This document shows positions 34,653 to 41,791 of a stretch of 64,000 nt of DNA, piece by piece. The DNA is taken from assembly GCF_000296695.1 (NCBI RefSeq), contig NZ_BAFK01000008.1, positions 62,001 through 126,000 of the forward strand. The letters run 5' to 3'. The position numbers and the translations under genes were made by a program. This DNA is from Rheinheimera nanhaiensis E407-8 (GTDB lineage Bacteria; Pseudomonadota; Gammaproteobacteria; Enterobacterales; Alteromonadaceae). Within the stretch, counting starts at the first letter, position 1. Each line of letters starts with the position of its first letter. Below the pieces are notes generated by a model. It saw only the letters and a list, made by a program, of their open reading frames with translations. It did not search any database and was not told the origin of the DNA.

Positions 34653-34943
34653 GCTATAACGAGCCTGTAGAAAAACCTGCTGAGCACACTGCATTTCTAC
34701 CCCGGGCCATTCTGTGTATTATTTGTTATCAACTCTGCAGGTTTCTGCTGGGAATTTCAAGACAGGATTCATTCTGATGTTAATTTGCTTATATAGTCGA
34801 GCTATTAACAAGTTTAACAGGCTCTCCACCTCGCTTTAGCGTACTTGGCCTTACCGGCTTACCTTCTCCAAATTATGCACTAGACAATACAACTGCCATT
34901 GGGTTTGTAGCTTGGTTTTGCTGCGTAAGCTAATATTTCCAGA
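34653..34943 (-). pseudogene. remnant of a transposase C-terminus (IS1182-like) and its tail
   Basis: The 335-bp gap between two genes. On the minus strand, 34943-34851 reads SGNISLRSKTKLQTQWQLYC then LVHNLEKVSR and a stop. QWQLYCLVHNLEK is the very conserved end of IS1182-type DDE transposases. The 160 bases after the stop finish in a TTTTTCTACAGGCTC-like end that abuts GTTATAGC, the end of an attC-like site. No other part of the element remains. The same bases (34653 GCTATAAC to 34725 GTTATCAA) could alternatively be read as a degraded attC. Confidence 0.6.
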
Positions 34944-34972
34944 GCAGCTTTACAGAGGATCTCTTAAGATTT

Positions 34973-35551
34973 TCATGTGTTGGAGTGGCGCATAACATTT
35001 TGGCCGTGAGTCCTGTCAACGTCTTCCAACAGTGGTAAGACACGAGCAACTGATTCCATAAATGAGGACGAGGTATTGTGAGATATCAGCTCTTCATCAG
35101 AATGAGCTATTTTGTTTCTTAAATATGATAGCTCCAAAATAACGTTTGCTATTTCTGACGATATTTTTCCTGATTTAGCAAGTTCTCTTACGATGTGTCC
35201 CGTGCTGAGGTTGCCTCGCTGCCCACTTGACAGTTCTCGCAGCTTTAACTCTAAATCACGCCAAGACCCAAGTATTTCGGCCGATGGGTCTAAGCGTAAA
35301 CGAGTATGAGAGAAGCGTATATCGGTGTCTTCAATTTCAGTCTGCTCTGATTTTATTGGATCAGGCAAATCTCGTTCCGCTGCGGCTAAGATATTCTGCG
35401 CTTCCTTTTCAAATTCTAACTCTAAGTCTTTATATTTGAGCTTTTTCAGCGTGGATATCAGTTCCAGTACAGGAGATCGCAACATAATCACTATAACGAT
35501 GGTTGTGATTGGCCACGCCAGAACTTCAAATATTCGTACTAAATTTTCCAT
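34973..35551 (-). CDS. membrane-anchored unknown protein with C-terminal helical domain
   Basis: 192 residues. One N-terminal membrane helix (IFEVLAWPITTIVIVIML), a charged coiled-coil-like segment (LISTLKKLKYKDLELEFEKEAQNILAAAE), then a helical domain (RDLELKLRELSSGQRG, ILELSYLRNKIAHSDEELIS). LRNKIAH is the RNxxxH-like motif of HEPN/DUF4145-type and related folds, but without an Rx4-6H of the RNase type (here RNKIAH has R and H at spacing four). It could be a HEPN-like RNase; this is a weak inference. Cassette gene, low GC. Confidence 0.6.
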   Translation of the reverse strand: MENLVRIFEVLAWPITTIVIVIMLRSPVLELISTLKKLKYKDLELEFEKEAQNILAAAERDLPDPIKSEQTEIEDTDIRFSHTRLRLDPSAEILGSWRDLELKLRELSSGQRGNLSTGHIVRELAKSGKISSEIANVILELSYLRNKIAHSDEELISHNTSSSFMESVARVLPLLEDVDRTHGQNVMRHSNT

Positions 35552-35623
35552 AGTTACTCAGTCGCCAGCGTGCTTATACATGTGTTAAGCGGTTAATCTA
35601 GTTCATTAAATCTATTCCGGCAA

Positions 35624-35677
35624 TCGATAACTCCGCATTGCTGATGAATGCTCAGCTCCGATGCAACGGGTTATATA
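35624..35677. repeat. attC-like recombination site 3
   Basis: TCGATAAC (35624-35631) to GTTATAT (35670-35676). The centre folds as GCTGA-TGAATGC-TCAGC, extended by GCAT/ATGC and CCG/CGG with unpaired bases between, the build of an attC bottom-strand hairpin. TCGATAAC has a seven-of-eight complement GTTATCAA at 34725. Confidence 0.5.
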
Positions 35678-35768
35678 AGTTGCCAGCCTTAAAGCTTAGC
35701 ATTATTTTGTTTATTTAATGTTTAAAATAAGTGTATTATTTGGTGCTTTAAACGACAGGAAAGTCCTT

Positions 35769-35915
35769 ATGAGCACAAAATCCGCAAAACAAAAGCCTGC
35801 TGCAAGCCGCAAATTTATTCCCAGTCCGGTGTCTGAAAAGAGAGTTAAAGACAGCTTCGAGCGTGTTAAACAGACTCCGAATGACAAAGCACCGGTTTTT
35901 GTTGAAGTTAAGTAG
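35769..35915 (+). CDS. 48-residue antitoxin candidate for the YafO-type toxin
   Basis: From ATG 35769 (AGGAAAG upstream) it encodes MSTKSAKQKPAASRKFIPSP followed by VSEKRVKDSFERVKQTPNDKAPVFVEVK. The basic disordered N-terminus and short C-terminal helix-strand are typical of a small antitoxin. It precedes the YafO-family toxin by 11 bases in the same direction. It is not a YafN/Phd-type protein, so the pairing is inferred from position. Confidence 0.65.
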   Translation: MSTKSAKQKPAASRKFIPSPVSEKRVKDSFERVKQTPNDKAPVFVEVK

Positions 35916-35926
35916 GGGGCTGCTCA

Positions 35927-36325
35927 GTGATTACTCCGAAGAAAGTGCGCGTCTTTGTACGTGATGTACTGAATAATGAGCGAAAGCACAATCAGGATCT
36001 TGACCTACTGATCCGGGATTTTAAACGCTACAAAGAGGGTGAGCGGGTAAATTATTTTGGTAAAGATGTGCCGTATCATGAGCCCAGGCCCTATGCTGAA
36101 AATGCCGGTTTACGGCATGTTCATATTTTGGACCGGGTGAAAGTAGTAAGGTTTGGTGCTGGCAACACCAGTGATGCTGCGTTGATATACACCGAAGGTG
36201 CTACCAGCATCAATACCTATTATCTGATAGACTTTATCCCGTCCGGTGCCCATGCCGAAGCCAACAAGGCAGAGTACATGAGCTGGCTTATCAATACCGC
36301 CGAAGCTTTCAGGAATAAGATGTGA
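35927..36325 (+). CDS. YafO-family type II toxin (ribosome-dependent mRNA interferase)
   Basis: 132 residues, starting with GTG after AGGGGG. Shared blocks with E. coli YafO are evident: DFKRYKEGERVNYFGKDVPY, LRHVHILD, TSDAALIYTEGA, YYLIDFIPSGAH and the end AEAFRNKM. YafO cleaves mRNA in the ribosome when not held by its antitoxin. Here it follows a 48-residue gene rather than a YafN-like one, and its TGA overlaps the ATG of the next gene. Lies in a presumed integron cassette, where toxin-antitoxin pairs commonly stabilise the array. Confidence 0.85.
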   Translation: MITPKKVRVFVRDVLNNERKHNQDLDLLIRDFKRYKEGERVNYFGKDVPYHEPRPYAENAGLRHVHILDRVKVVRFGAGNTSDAALIYTEGATSINTYYLIDFIPSGAHAEANKAEYMSWLINTAEAFRNKM

Positions 36326-36630
36326 TGCAAAAAACTAAACTTGCCGTTAATTGGATTGAAGATAAACAGCCTGTACAGCAAGGCACGTATTTCGCTGCTG
36401 TGCGCTATCAAACCGGCTTTGGCGCTTATGAAGTTATCGCATGGGATGGCGAGCAGTGGCAGTTAGATGCGTCAGTCCGCGTGGTTGGCTGGATAGCGTT
36501 TGATGATTTTCTGAAAAATCTGGATATCAACTGGCCGGTATCAGATCAAAAAGCAGATGCGGCTTTTAAAGCTCAGTACGAAGCCAACAAAGATAACTTT
36601 AAGCCAGATGAATTTGTTGAGGTGGAGTAA
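36325..36630 (+). CDS. unknown small protein cotranslated with the YafO-type toxin
   Basis: 101 residues from the ATG that overlaps the toxin stop (TGATG). Aromatic beta-rich N-terminal half (KLAVNWIEDKQPVQQGTYFAAVRYQTGFGAYEVIAWDGEQWQLDASVRVVGWIAF) and an acidic helical tail. Not recognised. The TGTYFA...WDG.QW pattern resembles small proteins of phage and cassette origin. Overlap with the toxin suggests it belongs to the same module, but no function can be given. Confidence 0.6.
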   Translation: MQKTKLAVNWIEDKQPVQQGTYFAAVRYQTGFGAYEVIAWDGEQWQLDASVRVVGWIAFDDFLKNLDINWPVSDQKADAAFKAQYEANKDNFKPDEFVEVE

Positions 36631-37207
36631 CACTGGTTGGACTAAGCAACTGCGATTGCTTTCGTTGTTTACCCTGTCTGCCTGTAATTCACACGCGCAG
36701 CCAACAGTTACAGCCTGGCCTGCATTTAACTGCAACAGTAATGCTGTGGTTATCACTTTTGTGGAGCTGCGTATTTGTACCAGCGCCGCAACTTACAGCA
36801 AGGTTGAAGTGCTGGCGGGCGCAACCCCAACCATCGTGTTTGAACAAGGCGATAAGCGCTTTGATGCGCTAAGTTATGAGTCAGCGGAAAAAGCATTGTC
36901 TGGTTTGCCAGCGCGCTTAGAAGCCGAAAATGCCCGCCAGGCATTAGATGCTTTGTTTTACTGGCGTGACAGTTCAAATCTGACGCCTCAACAGCAAGCC
37001 TTACTGCAGGTGTTTGGTATCGAGACTGAAACCCAGCTAATGCAGTTTACCAATGGCAATGTGACAGCTTATGTGCGGGTAAACGAAGGCGCTGCTGACA
37101 ATACAGTTTTTATTATCATTGATGGTAGCAACAACGTTTACCGCTTAATTGGTAACTTTAACGAAGCTGATGTGCAGCAGTGGCTTAGCTTTATCAACGT
37201 TAATTAG
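36608..37207 (+). CDS. unknown lipoprotein
   Basis: 199 residues from ATG 36608, inside the end of the previous gene (23-base overlap). The N-terminus carries basic residues, then a hydrophobic run and a lipobox-like TLSAC (C26), so it is probably a lipoprotein. The mature part has two further cysteines near the start (FNCNSN, LRICTS) and an alpha/beta domain ending VYRLIGNFNEADVQQWLSFINVN. No known family. The stop coincides with a convergent remnant frame. GC is intermediate. Confidence 0.6.
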   Translation: MNLLRWSNTGWTKQLRLLSLFTLSACNSHAQPTVTAWPAFNCNSNAVVITFVELRICTSAATYSKVEVLAGATPTIVFEQGDKRFDALSYESAEKALSGLPARLEAENARQALDALFYWRDSSNLTPQQQALLQVFGIETETQLMQFTNGNVTAYVRVNEGAADNTVFIIIDGSNNVYRLIGNFNEADVQQWLSFINVN

Positions 37208-37363
37208 CTACGCCCCCTTTTTCTCGACCCCTTTTTCTTGTTAAACACTAGATCACCCGGAATTTTGCTACCTTTAGGTATTACCCACACTTGGCCTTCC
37301 AAAGCCTCTCAAATAGCTGAATTCAGCGTAGACAATATTTGATTCCACGATACCGATCTCGAT

Positions 37364-37438
37364 ACAGTTAACGCTTGCATTTGCGGCGGGTTTGGATCGC
37401 AGCGGAAACCCAGTCCGACAAAATGCGTTTGTTAGGGC
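37364..37438. repeat. attC-like recombination site 4
   Basis: AGTTAAC (37366-37372) to GTTAGGGC (37431-37438). The stem pairs AACGC with GCGTT, TTTGC/GCATTT with AAATGC and GGGTTT (37388-37393) with AAACCC (37406-37411) around a 12-base loop. GTTAGGGC is exactly complementary to GCCCTAAC at 39721-39728, so the restriction-modification pair lies between matching cassette ends. The clearest attC in the window. Confidence 0.7.
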
Positions 37439-37466
37439 TTGACATGTATATATGTACAGCTATCAT
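37439..37466 (+). promoter_or_regulatory. promoter of the methyltransferase gene
   Basis: TTGACA (37439-37444), 16-bp spacer, TATCAT (37461-37466), directly behind the cassette end GTTAGGGC. The spacer contains an inverted repeat TGTA/TACA (37446-37459), a possible site for the methyltransferase's own N-terminal DNA-binding domain. Confidence 0.5.
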
Positions 37467-37501
37467 GGTACGTGTTTAAGGTTTCGCAAAGGAAACTAGT
37501 A

Positions 37502-38923
37502 ATGAGTACCGAAATCACCATCAAAGATGCCGCAAAACAATTAAATATTAGCGTTCAACGAGTTCGCACACTATGCCGAACATCTGAACTAGATGCTCGT
37601 AAAGTGGGAAATTCATGGATTATTGATAAGGATAGCTTAAACTCATATGGCTTGAAAACTGCTCATAAAATTGCCGAGGATCACCCCGCCTATAATGTAA
37701 ACAAGCAGAAGCCTATCGCCCTTAGTTTCTTCTCTGGCGCAATGGGCCTTGATCTTGGCATTGAAAAAGCAGGTTTTGAAATACGCTTAGCATGTGAAAT
37801 TGATAAATATTGTAGACAAACAATCGCACTCAATAAACCAAACGCCGCATTGCTTAGTGATATTAATCACTACGACGCAGGCGACATTCGTCAAGCGGCA
37901 GGTTTAACTGAAAAAGACGATATTGATTTGATCGTTGGAGGTCCTCCCTGTCAGGCTTTCAGTACCGCTGGCAAACGGAAGGGTTTTAATGACGATAGAG
38001 GAAACGTTTTTCTTAAATTTTTAGATCTCTGCTTGCAACTTAAACCTAAATATTTTGTGATAGAAAATGTTCGCGGCCTTCTTTCTTGTCCATTGGAGCA
38101 TAGGCCACATTATAAAAGAGGTGAAGGGTATACTGAACTAGACGAAGATGAGCTGAAGGGTGGTGCTCTAAATTTCATATTAAAGCGACTGGAAAGCTCG
38201 GGATATGGGTTCTCGTTTAATCTATATAACGCTGCTAACTTTGGCACCCCTCAGATTAGGGAGCGTGTGATTATCATATGTTCGCGAGATAGAAAAAGAC
38301 CTCCATATCTTGTTCCTACTCATTCTGAGCATGGTGAGCATGGGTTACCAAAATGGAACACTGTGAAACGCTGTATTTCTAAGCTGGATAAGCATGACCA
38401 TTTGAATTTTCCAGAAAAAAGACTTAAGTACTACAAATTGCTCAAAGCAGGTGAAAATTGGAAAAGTCTACCAATAGATTTGCAAAAGGAGGCTATGGGT
38501 AAATCTTTTTATTCTGGTGGTGGTAAAACAGGTTTTCTTCGTCGATTAGCATGGAATAAGCCATCGCCTACTTTAGTAACTCACCCTGCTATGCCTGCAA
38601 CAGATTTAGCTCACCCTGAAGAAGATAGGCCACTTTCAGTGCAAGAATACAAACGAATTCAAGAATTCCCAGACAAATGGCAACTAGCCGGGCCATTAAT
38701 CCAACAATACAAACAAATTGGTAATGCAGTGCCTGTAGGCCTTGGCTACGCCGTTGGCAGCTTAATATTTCGGCTTTTAAGAGGCATTCAAGTGATACAG
38801 CCAGTAAACTTTAAATACTCACGCTACAAGAATACAGATGATATCGCGTGGAGAGCGGAATTTTCACAAAACCTTTCAAACTCCAGAAAATCTTCGAACT
38901 CAAATAAAAGAAAGGCTTTATAA
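37502..38923 (+). CDS. type II DNA (cytosine-5) methyltransferase with N-terminal HTH
   Basis: 473 residues. Residues 1-60 form an excisionase/MerR-like helix-turn-helix (ITIKDAAKQLNISVQRVRTLCR, then WIIDKDSL). The methyltransferase follows: motif I ALSFFSGAMGLDLGIE, motif IV GGPPCQAFS with catalytic C150, motif VI ENVRGL, motif VIII QIRERVIII and motif X QIGNAVPV. It protects the host from the TdeIII-type endonuclease encoded convergently downstream. The HTH fusion could allow self-repression, as known for some m5C enzymes. AAGGAA precedes the ATG. Specificity is probably GGNCC-like if the partner follows TdeIII, but the target domain was not compared. Confidence 0.93.
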   Translation: MSTEITIKDAAKQLNISVQRVRTLCRTSELDARKVGNSWIIDKDSLNSYGLKTAHKIAEDHPAYNVNKQKPIALSFFSGAMGLDLGIEKAGFEIRLACEIDKYCRQTIALNKPNAALLSDINHYDAGDIRQAAGLTEKDDIDLIVGGPPCQAFSTAGKRKGFNDDRGNVFLKFLDLCLQLKPKYFVIENVRGLLSCPLEHRPHYKRGEGYTELDEDELKGGALNFILKRLESSGYGFSFNLYNAANFGTPQIRERVIIICSRDRKRPPYLVPTHSEHGEHGLPKWNTVKRCISKLDKHDHLNFPEKRLKYYKLLKAGENWKSLPIDLQKEAMGKSFYSGGGKTGFLRRLAWNKPSPTLVTHPAMPATDLAHPEEDRPLSVQEYKRIQEFPDKWQLAGPLIQQYKQIGNAVPVGLGYAVGSLIFRLLRGIQVIQPVNFKYSRYKNTDDIAWRAEFSQNLSNSRKSSNSNKRKAL

Positions 38924-38935
38924 AGCCTTTTTTAA
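38911..38935. terminator. bidirectional terminator overlapping the methyltransferase stop
   Basis: AAAGGCTTTA and TAAAGCCTTT form a 10-bp perfect stem with no loop spare, followed by a T run on the plus side and A run upstream for the other direction. The stop codon TAA at 38921-38923 lies in the stem; the endonuclease stop lies at 38932. It separates the two convergent genes. Confidence 0.65.
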
Positions 38936-39684
38936 AAATTTAGAAGCGTTTTTTTTGTTTGCTCTCCAACCTCTGAAAAAATGTCTAGCAGATCTTCATA
39001 AGCACCTTCTCCACCGATGAAGTTCCAATAATCTTCGCCAATAAGCACACACTCATCTTGGTGCATATCAAACATCTTCATGGGGAAGGAATGATTATAG
39101 TCTGCTCTATTTTTTCCGTTGGGATTATAGTAAAGCGCAAAAAAGGTATTGTAGTTAGTATTCTCAGCTTTAAGAAGTAGCATATCTTTTTTGGCTATTT
39201 CTGACTGATCCAAATTAGGTGTAACGGTTTTAATAGAAAAGAAGTACTCTTTATCTCCTTTCTTTAGCCAAAGATCAGAAATTACTCTTCTAATAACCGT
39301 ATCACCTTTGTTAAAGGCCGACAAGGTTTGAATTTCCTTTGACCAATTTGGCCTCTGGTTGCCAGCCCGTAGCGCAGATGAAATTCTTTCCACCTCATCT
39401 ACAGCGCCTTTGTATAAATTAAGAAGCGTTTCTTTTTGCCTTTTCGCCTCAAACCCATTTTCAATAGCAACCAATTCGGAAATTTTCTCAATTGGCCCTT
39501 GACCAAAGGATGTAGAAAATGATCTCTCGAACGAAGAAATACGAACAATATCCTCCGTCAAAAGGGCTTGGTGAAACGGTTTATGTGACTTTTCAGCCTC
39601 AATTTTCTTTTTGGTTCTATCAATTGCGCCTTTAACACATTGAGACAATATCTCTTTAATCTGCTCTCTTTTTTCTTGAATCAA
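38932..39684 (-). CDS. TdeIII-family type II restriction endonuclease
   Basis: 250 residues. The central block VIRRVISDLWLKKGDKEYFFSIKTVTPNLDQSEIAKKDML is characteristic of the TdeIII family; D137 and K152 in the D...SIK pattern are the PD-(D/E)xK-type catalytic residues. TdeIII is known to recognise GGNCC. Low GC (like the methyltransferase), opposite strand, convergent, sharing one terminator. Together they form a complete restriction-modification pair inside matching cassette ends. Confidence 0.85.
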   Translation of the reverse strand: MIQEKREQIKEILSQCVKGAIDRTKKKIEAEKSHKPFHQALLTEDIVRISSFERSFSTSFGQGPIEKISELVAIENGFEAKRQKETLLNLYKGAVDEVERISSALRAGNQRPNWSKEIQTLSAFNKGDTVIRRVISDLWLKKGDKEYFFSIKTVTPNLDQSEIAKKDMLLLKAENTNYNTFFALYYNPNGKNRADYNHSFPMKMFDMHQDECVLIGEDYWNFIGGEGAYEDLLDIFSEVGEQTKKTLLNF

Positions 39685-39720
39685 ACTACTCTCCAGCTTG
39701 TTTAGTTTTTAATACTCGGG

Positions 39721-39770
39721 GCCCTAACGCTTAGTAGTTTGGGACGTGCACGCTTTCATGCTGCGTGCGA
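39721..39770. repeat. right cassette end of the restriction-modification pair, partial attC
   Basis: GCCCTAAC (39721-39728), complement of GTTAGGGC at 37431, followed by a hairpin GCACGC (39748-39753)/GCGTGC (39763-39768). A matching right-hand GTTRRRY end is not clear downstream, so this attC may be decayed and may be the last of the array. Confidence 0.5.
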
Positions 39771-39877
39771 TCCTTTCTATCTAGCATTTACATTCCGCTA
39801 AACTAGCCAACATTTAGCCCTAAATCAACTACATGTTCTGTGCTGGGCCAGCGTGCGTGGGTGAAAGGGGGGCGAGT

Positions 39878-39906
39878 AAAAAAAACACCAGCGGCTTGCG
39901 CCGCTG
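39878..39906 (-). terminator. intrinsic terminator of the GH97-GH13 operon
   Basis: On the minus strand, CAGCGGC-GCAA-GCCGCTG (39906-39889) followed by a run of eight T (complement of 39878-39885). It lies 14 bases beyond the GH13 stop. Confidence 0.8.
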
Positions 39907-39919
39907 CGTTTCGTGGGGG

Positions 39920-41788
39920 CTAACGAATATCCAGCACTAAGGTGCCGCGGGCTGGTACGGTAAGCTGCTTATCCAGCTTTATTGTTTTACCGCTAATCAC
40001 CTCAGTGGCGGTTTTACCTTGTGGTAGCACCTCGTTAAAACGCGCCAAATTCAGCGTTACCGGCTGGGGTTGTTTATTCATTACCACCATCACCGTTTGC
40101 TGGTTATTGTAACGAAAGTAGGTGTAGGTGCCGTTATCGGGGGCGAAGTGCATTAGCTTACCGCTGTGAATGGCGCTGGCGCTTTTGCGCCAGTTCAGCA
40201 GGGTTTTTACCAGTTGCTGGGCGCTTTGCTGGGTGGCGTTTAAGCCCTGGCCGGTAAAGGCGTTTACCTTATCGCCAGCCCAGCCGCCGGGGAAATCGGC
40301 GCGTACTTTGCCGTCGTCGCGCACTTTGGGGCTTTGCATGGCAATTTCAGTGCCGTAAAACAGCTGTGGTATACCGCGCATGGTGGCCAGGTAGCTGATG
40401 GCCATGCGGTATAAATCCATATCTTCATTTAATAAGGAGAAAATGCGCGCGGTGTCGTGGTTACCTTCAAAAATCACCAGGTTAAACGGGTCGGCATAGA
40501 CATGGTCGTTGCTGAGCATCTCATATAAGCCAATCCAGCCGCCGTTCCAGCTCTCCTCTGTAGTTAAGGCTTTTAGCAGGGCGTCGTACAGCGGAAAATC
40601 CAGCATGCTGGGCGTGTGCGACACATAGCCATCTTTATTTTGCTTGCCGCGCTGCCAGTACGATACGATAAGCGGGTTGGGGCTCCACTCTTCGCCGACA
40701 ATATTAAAATTGGGGTACTCCAGCATCAGCCGGCGAGCCCACTCGGTTAAAAAGGCTTTGTCGGCATAGCTGTAGGTATCTTCGCGGATGCCGGATAAAT
40801 TAGCGTACTCCACCCACCAGATACTGTTTTGAATCAGATAGGTTGCCAAAAGCGGATGGCGCTGGTTTAAATCCGGCATGGTGTCGACAAACCAGCCATC
40901 GGTAAACTGCGCGGTATCGACTTTACTGGCGTATGGATCCTGAATAGTACTGCGGTTATGGTTAGTGCCGACAAAGGCGCCGCCGGTTAAAAAGGCTTGG
41001 TTATTCAGCCAGTTGGTGTCTGGCAGGTCGCTTAGCCACCAGTGCTGATGGCCAATATGGTTCACAATAATATCCTGGATCACCTTAATACCCAGCTGAT
41101 TGGCGCTGGCCACCAGCTCGCGGTACTGCGCATTGCTGCCAAAGCGCGCATCTACTTTGTATAAGTCGGTCGCGGCATAGCCGTGGTAGGAATAGGCACT
41201 TTGGTTGTTTTCGGTCAGCGGTGTGGGCCACATAGCAGTAAAACCCATCTCCGCCAAATAGGGCAGCGCCTGTGCCATACCGGCTAAATCGCCGCCGTGG
41301 CGGCCGCTGTCATCAGCACGATTAGCGCGCTCCAGCATCCCGGGCAGGGTGTCGTTTGTCGGGTCGCCGTTGGCAAAGCGGTCAGGTGTTAGCAGGTAAA
41401 TCACATCAGAGGGTTGAAAGCCTTGGCGCTGCGCTGAGCCGGGGCGCCGTGCTAACAGCGGATACGCCAGGGTTTGCGTGTCAGCGCCGCATGTCAGTGT
41501 AATAGGCAGTTCGCCGGGGGCAATATCCGCAGCCAGCGTCAGGTTGATAAACAGGTAATTCGGGTTAGCGGTGGTGTTGGTGCCGCTAAGCACCGCGCCG
41601 GGATAGTTAAGGCTAACGCGGCAATCGGCCAGCTTATCGCCGTATAGCATCAATTGCAGCTGCGGGTGCTGCATGCCGGCCCACCAGTTAGCCGGCTCTA
41701 ACCGTTCTATTTGGAAACTTTGTGCCACAGCATTGCTGCTGAGCAGGGCGCCGGCGGCGCCAAGCGCCAGTAAGGTTTTAGCGTACAT
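39920..41788 (-). CDS. GH13 cyclomaltodextrinase/neopullulanase-type amylase
   Basis: 622 residues. Signal peptide to NAVAQ, an N-terminal beta-sandwich of about 100 residues (FQIERLEPANWWAGMQHPQLQLMLYG) as in cyclomaltodextrinases and neopullulanases, then the GH13 barrel: LLTPDRFANGDPTND, DIIVNHIG, GIREDTY with nucleophile D337, VGEEW with acid/base E366, and EGNHDTAR (H444, D445). It should hydrolyse maltodextrins or cyclodextrins in the periplasm. It is four bases behind the GH97 gene, hence cotranscribed, and ends in a strong terminator. Equivalent to SusA in the Bacteroides starch system. Confidence 0.92.
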   Translation of the reverse strand: MYAKTLLALGAAGALLSSNAVAQSFQIERLEPANWWAGMQHPQLQLMLYGDKLADCRVSLNYPGAVLSGTNTTANPNYLFINLTLAADIAPGELPITLTCGADTQTLAYPLLARRPGSAQRQGFQPSDVIYLLTPDRFANGDPTNDTLPGMLERANRADDSGRHGGDLAGMAQALPYLAEMGFTAMWPTPLTENNQSAYSYHGYAATDLYKVDARFGSNAQYRELVASANQLGIKVIQDIIVNHIGHQHWWLSDLPDTNWLNNQAFLTGGAFVGTNHNRSTIQDPYASKVDTAQFTDGWFVDTMPDLNQRHPLLATYLIQNSIWWVEYANLSGIREDTYSYADKAFLTEWARRLMLEYPNFNIVGEEWSPNPLIVSYWQRGKQNKDGYVSHTPSMLDFPLYDALLKALTTEESWNGGWIGLYEMLSNDHVYADPFNLVIFEGNHDTARIFSLLNEDMDLYRMAISYLATMRGIPQLFYGTEIAMQSPKVRDDGKVRADFPGGWAGDKVNAFTGQGLNATQQSAQQLVKTLLNWRKSASAIHSGKLMHFAPDNGTYTYFRYNNQQTVMVVMNKQPQPVTLNLARFNEVLPQGKTATEVISGKTIKLDKQLTVPARGTLVLDIR

Positions 41789-41791
41789 AGT

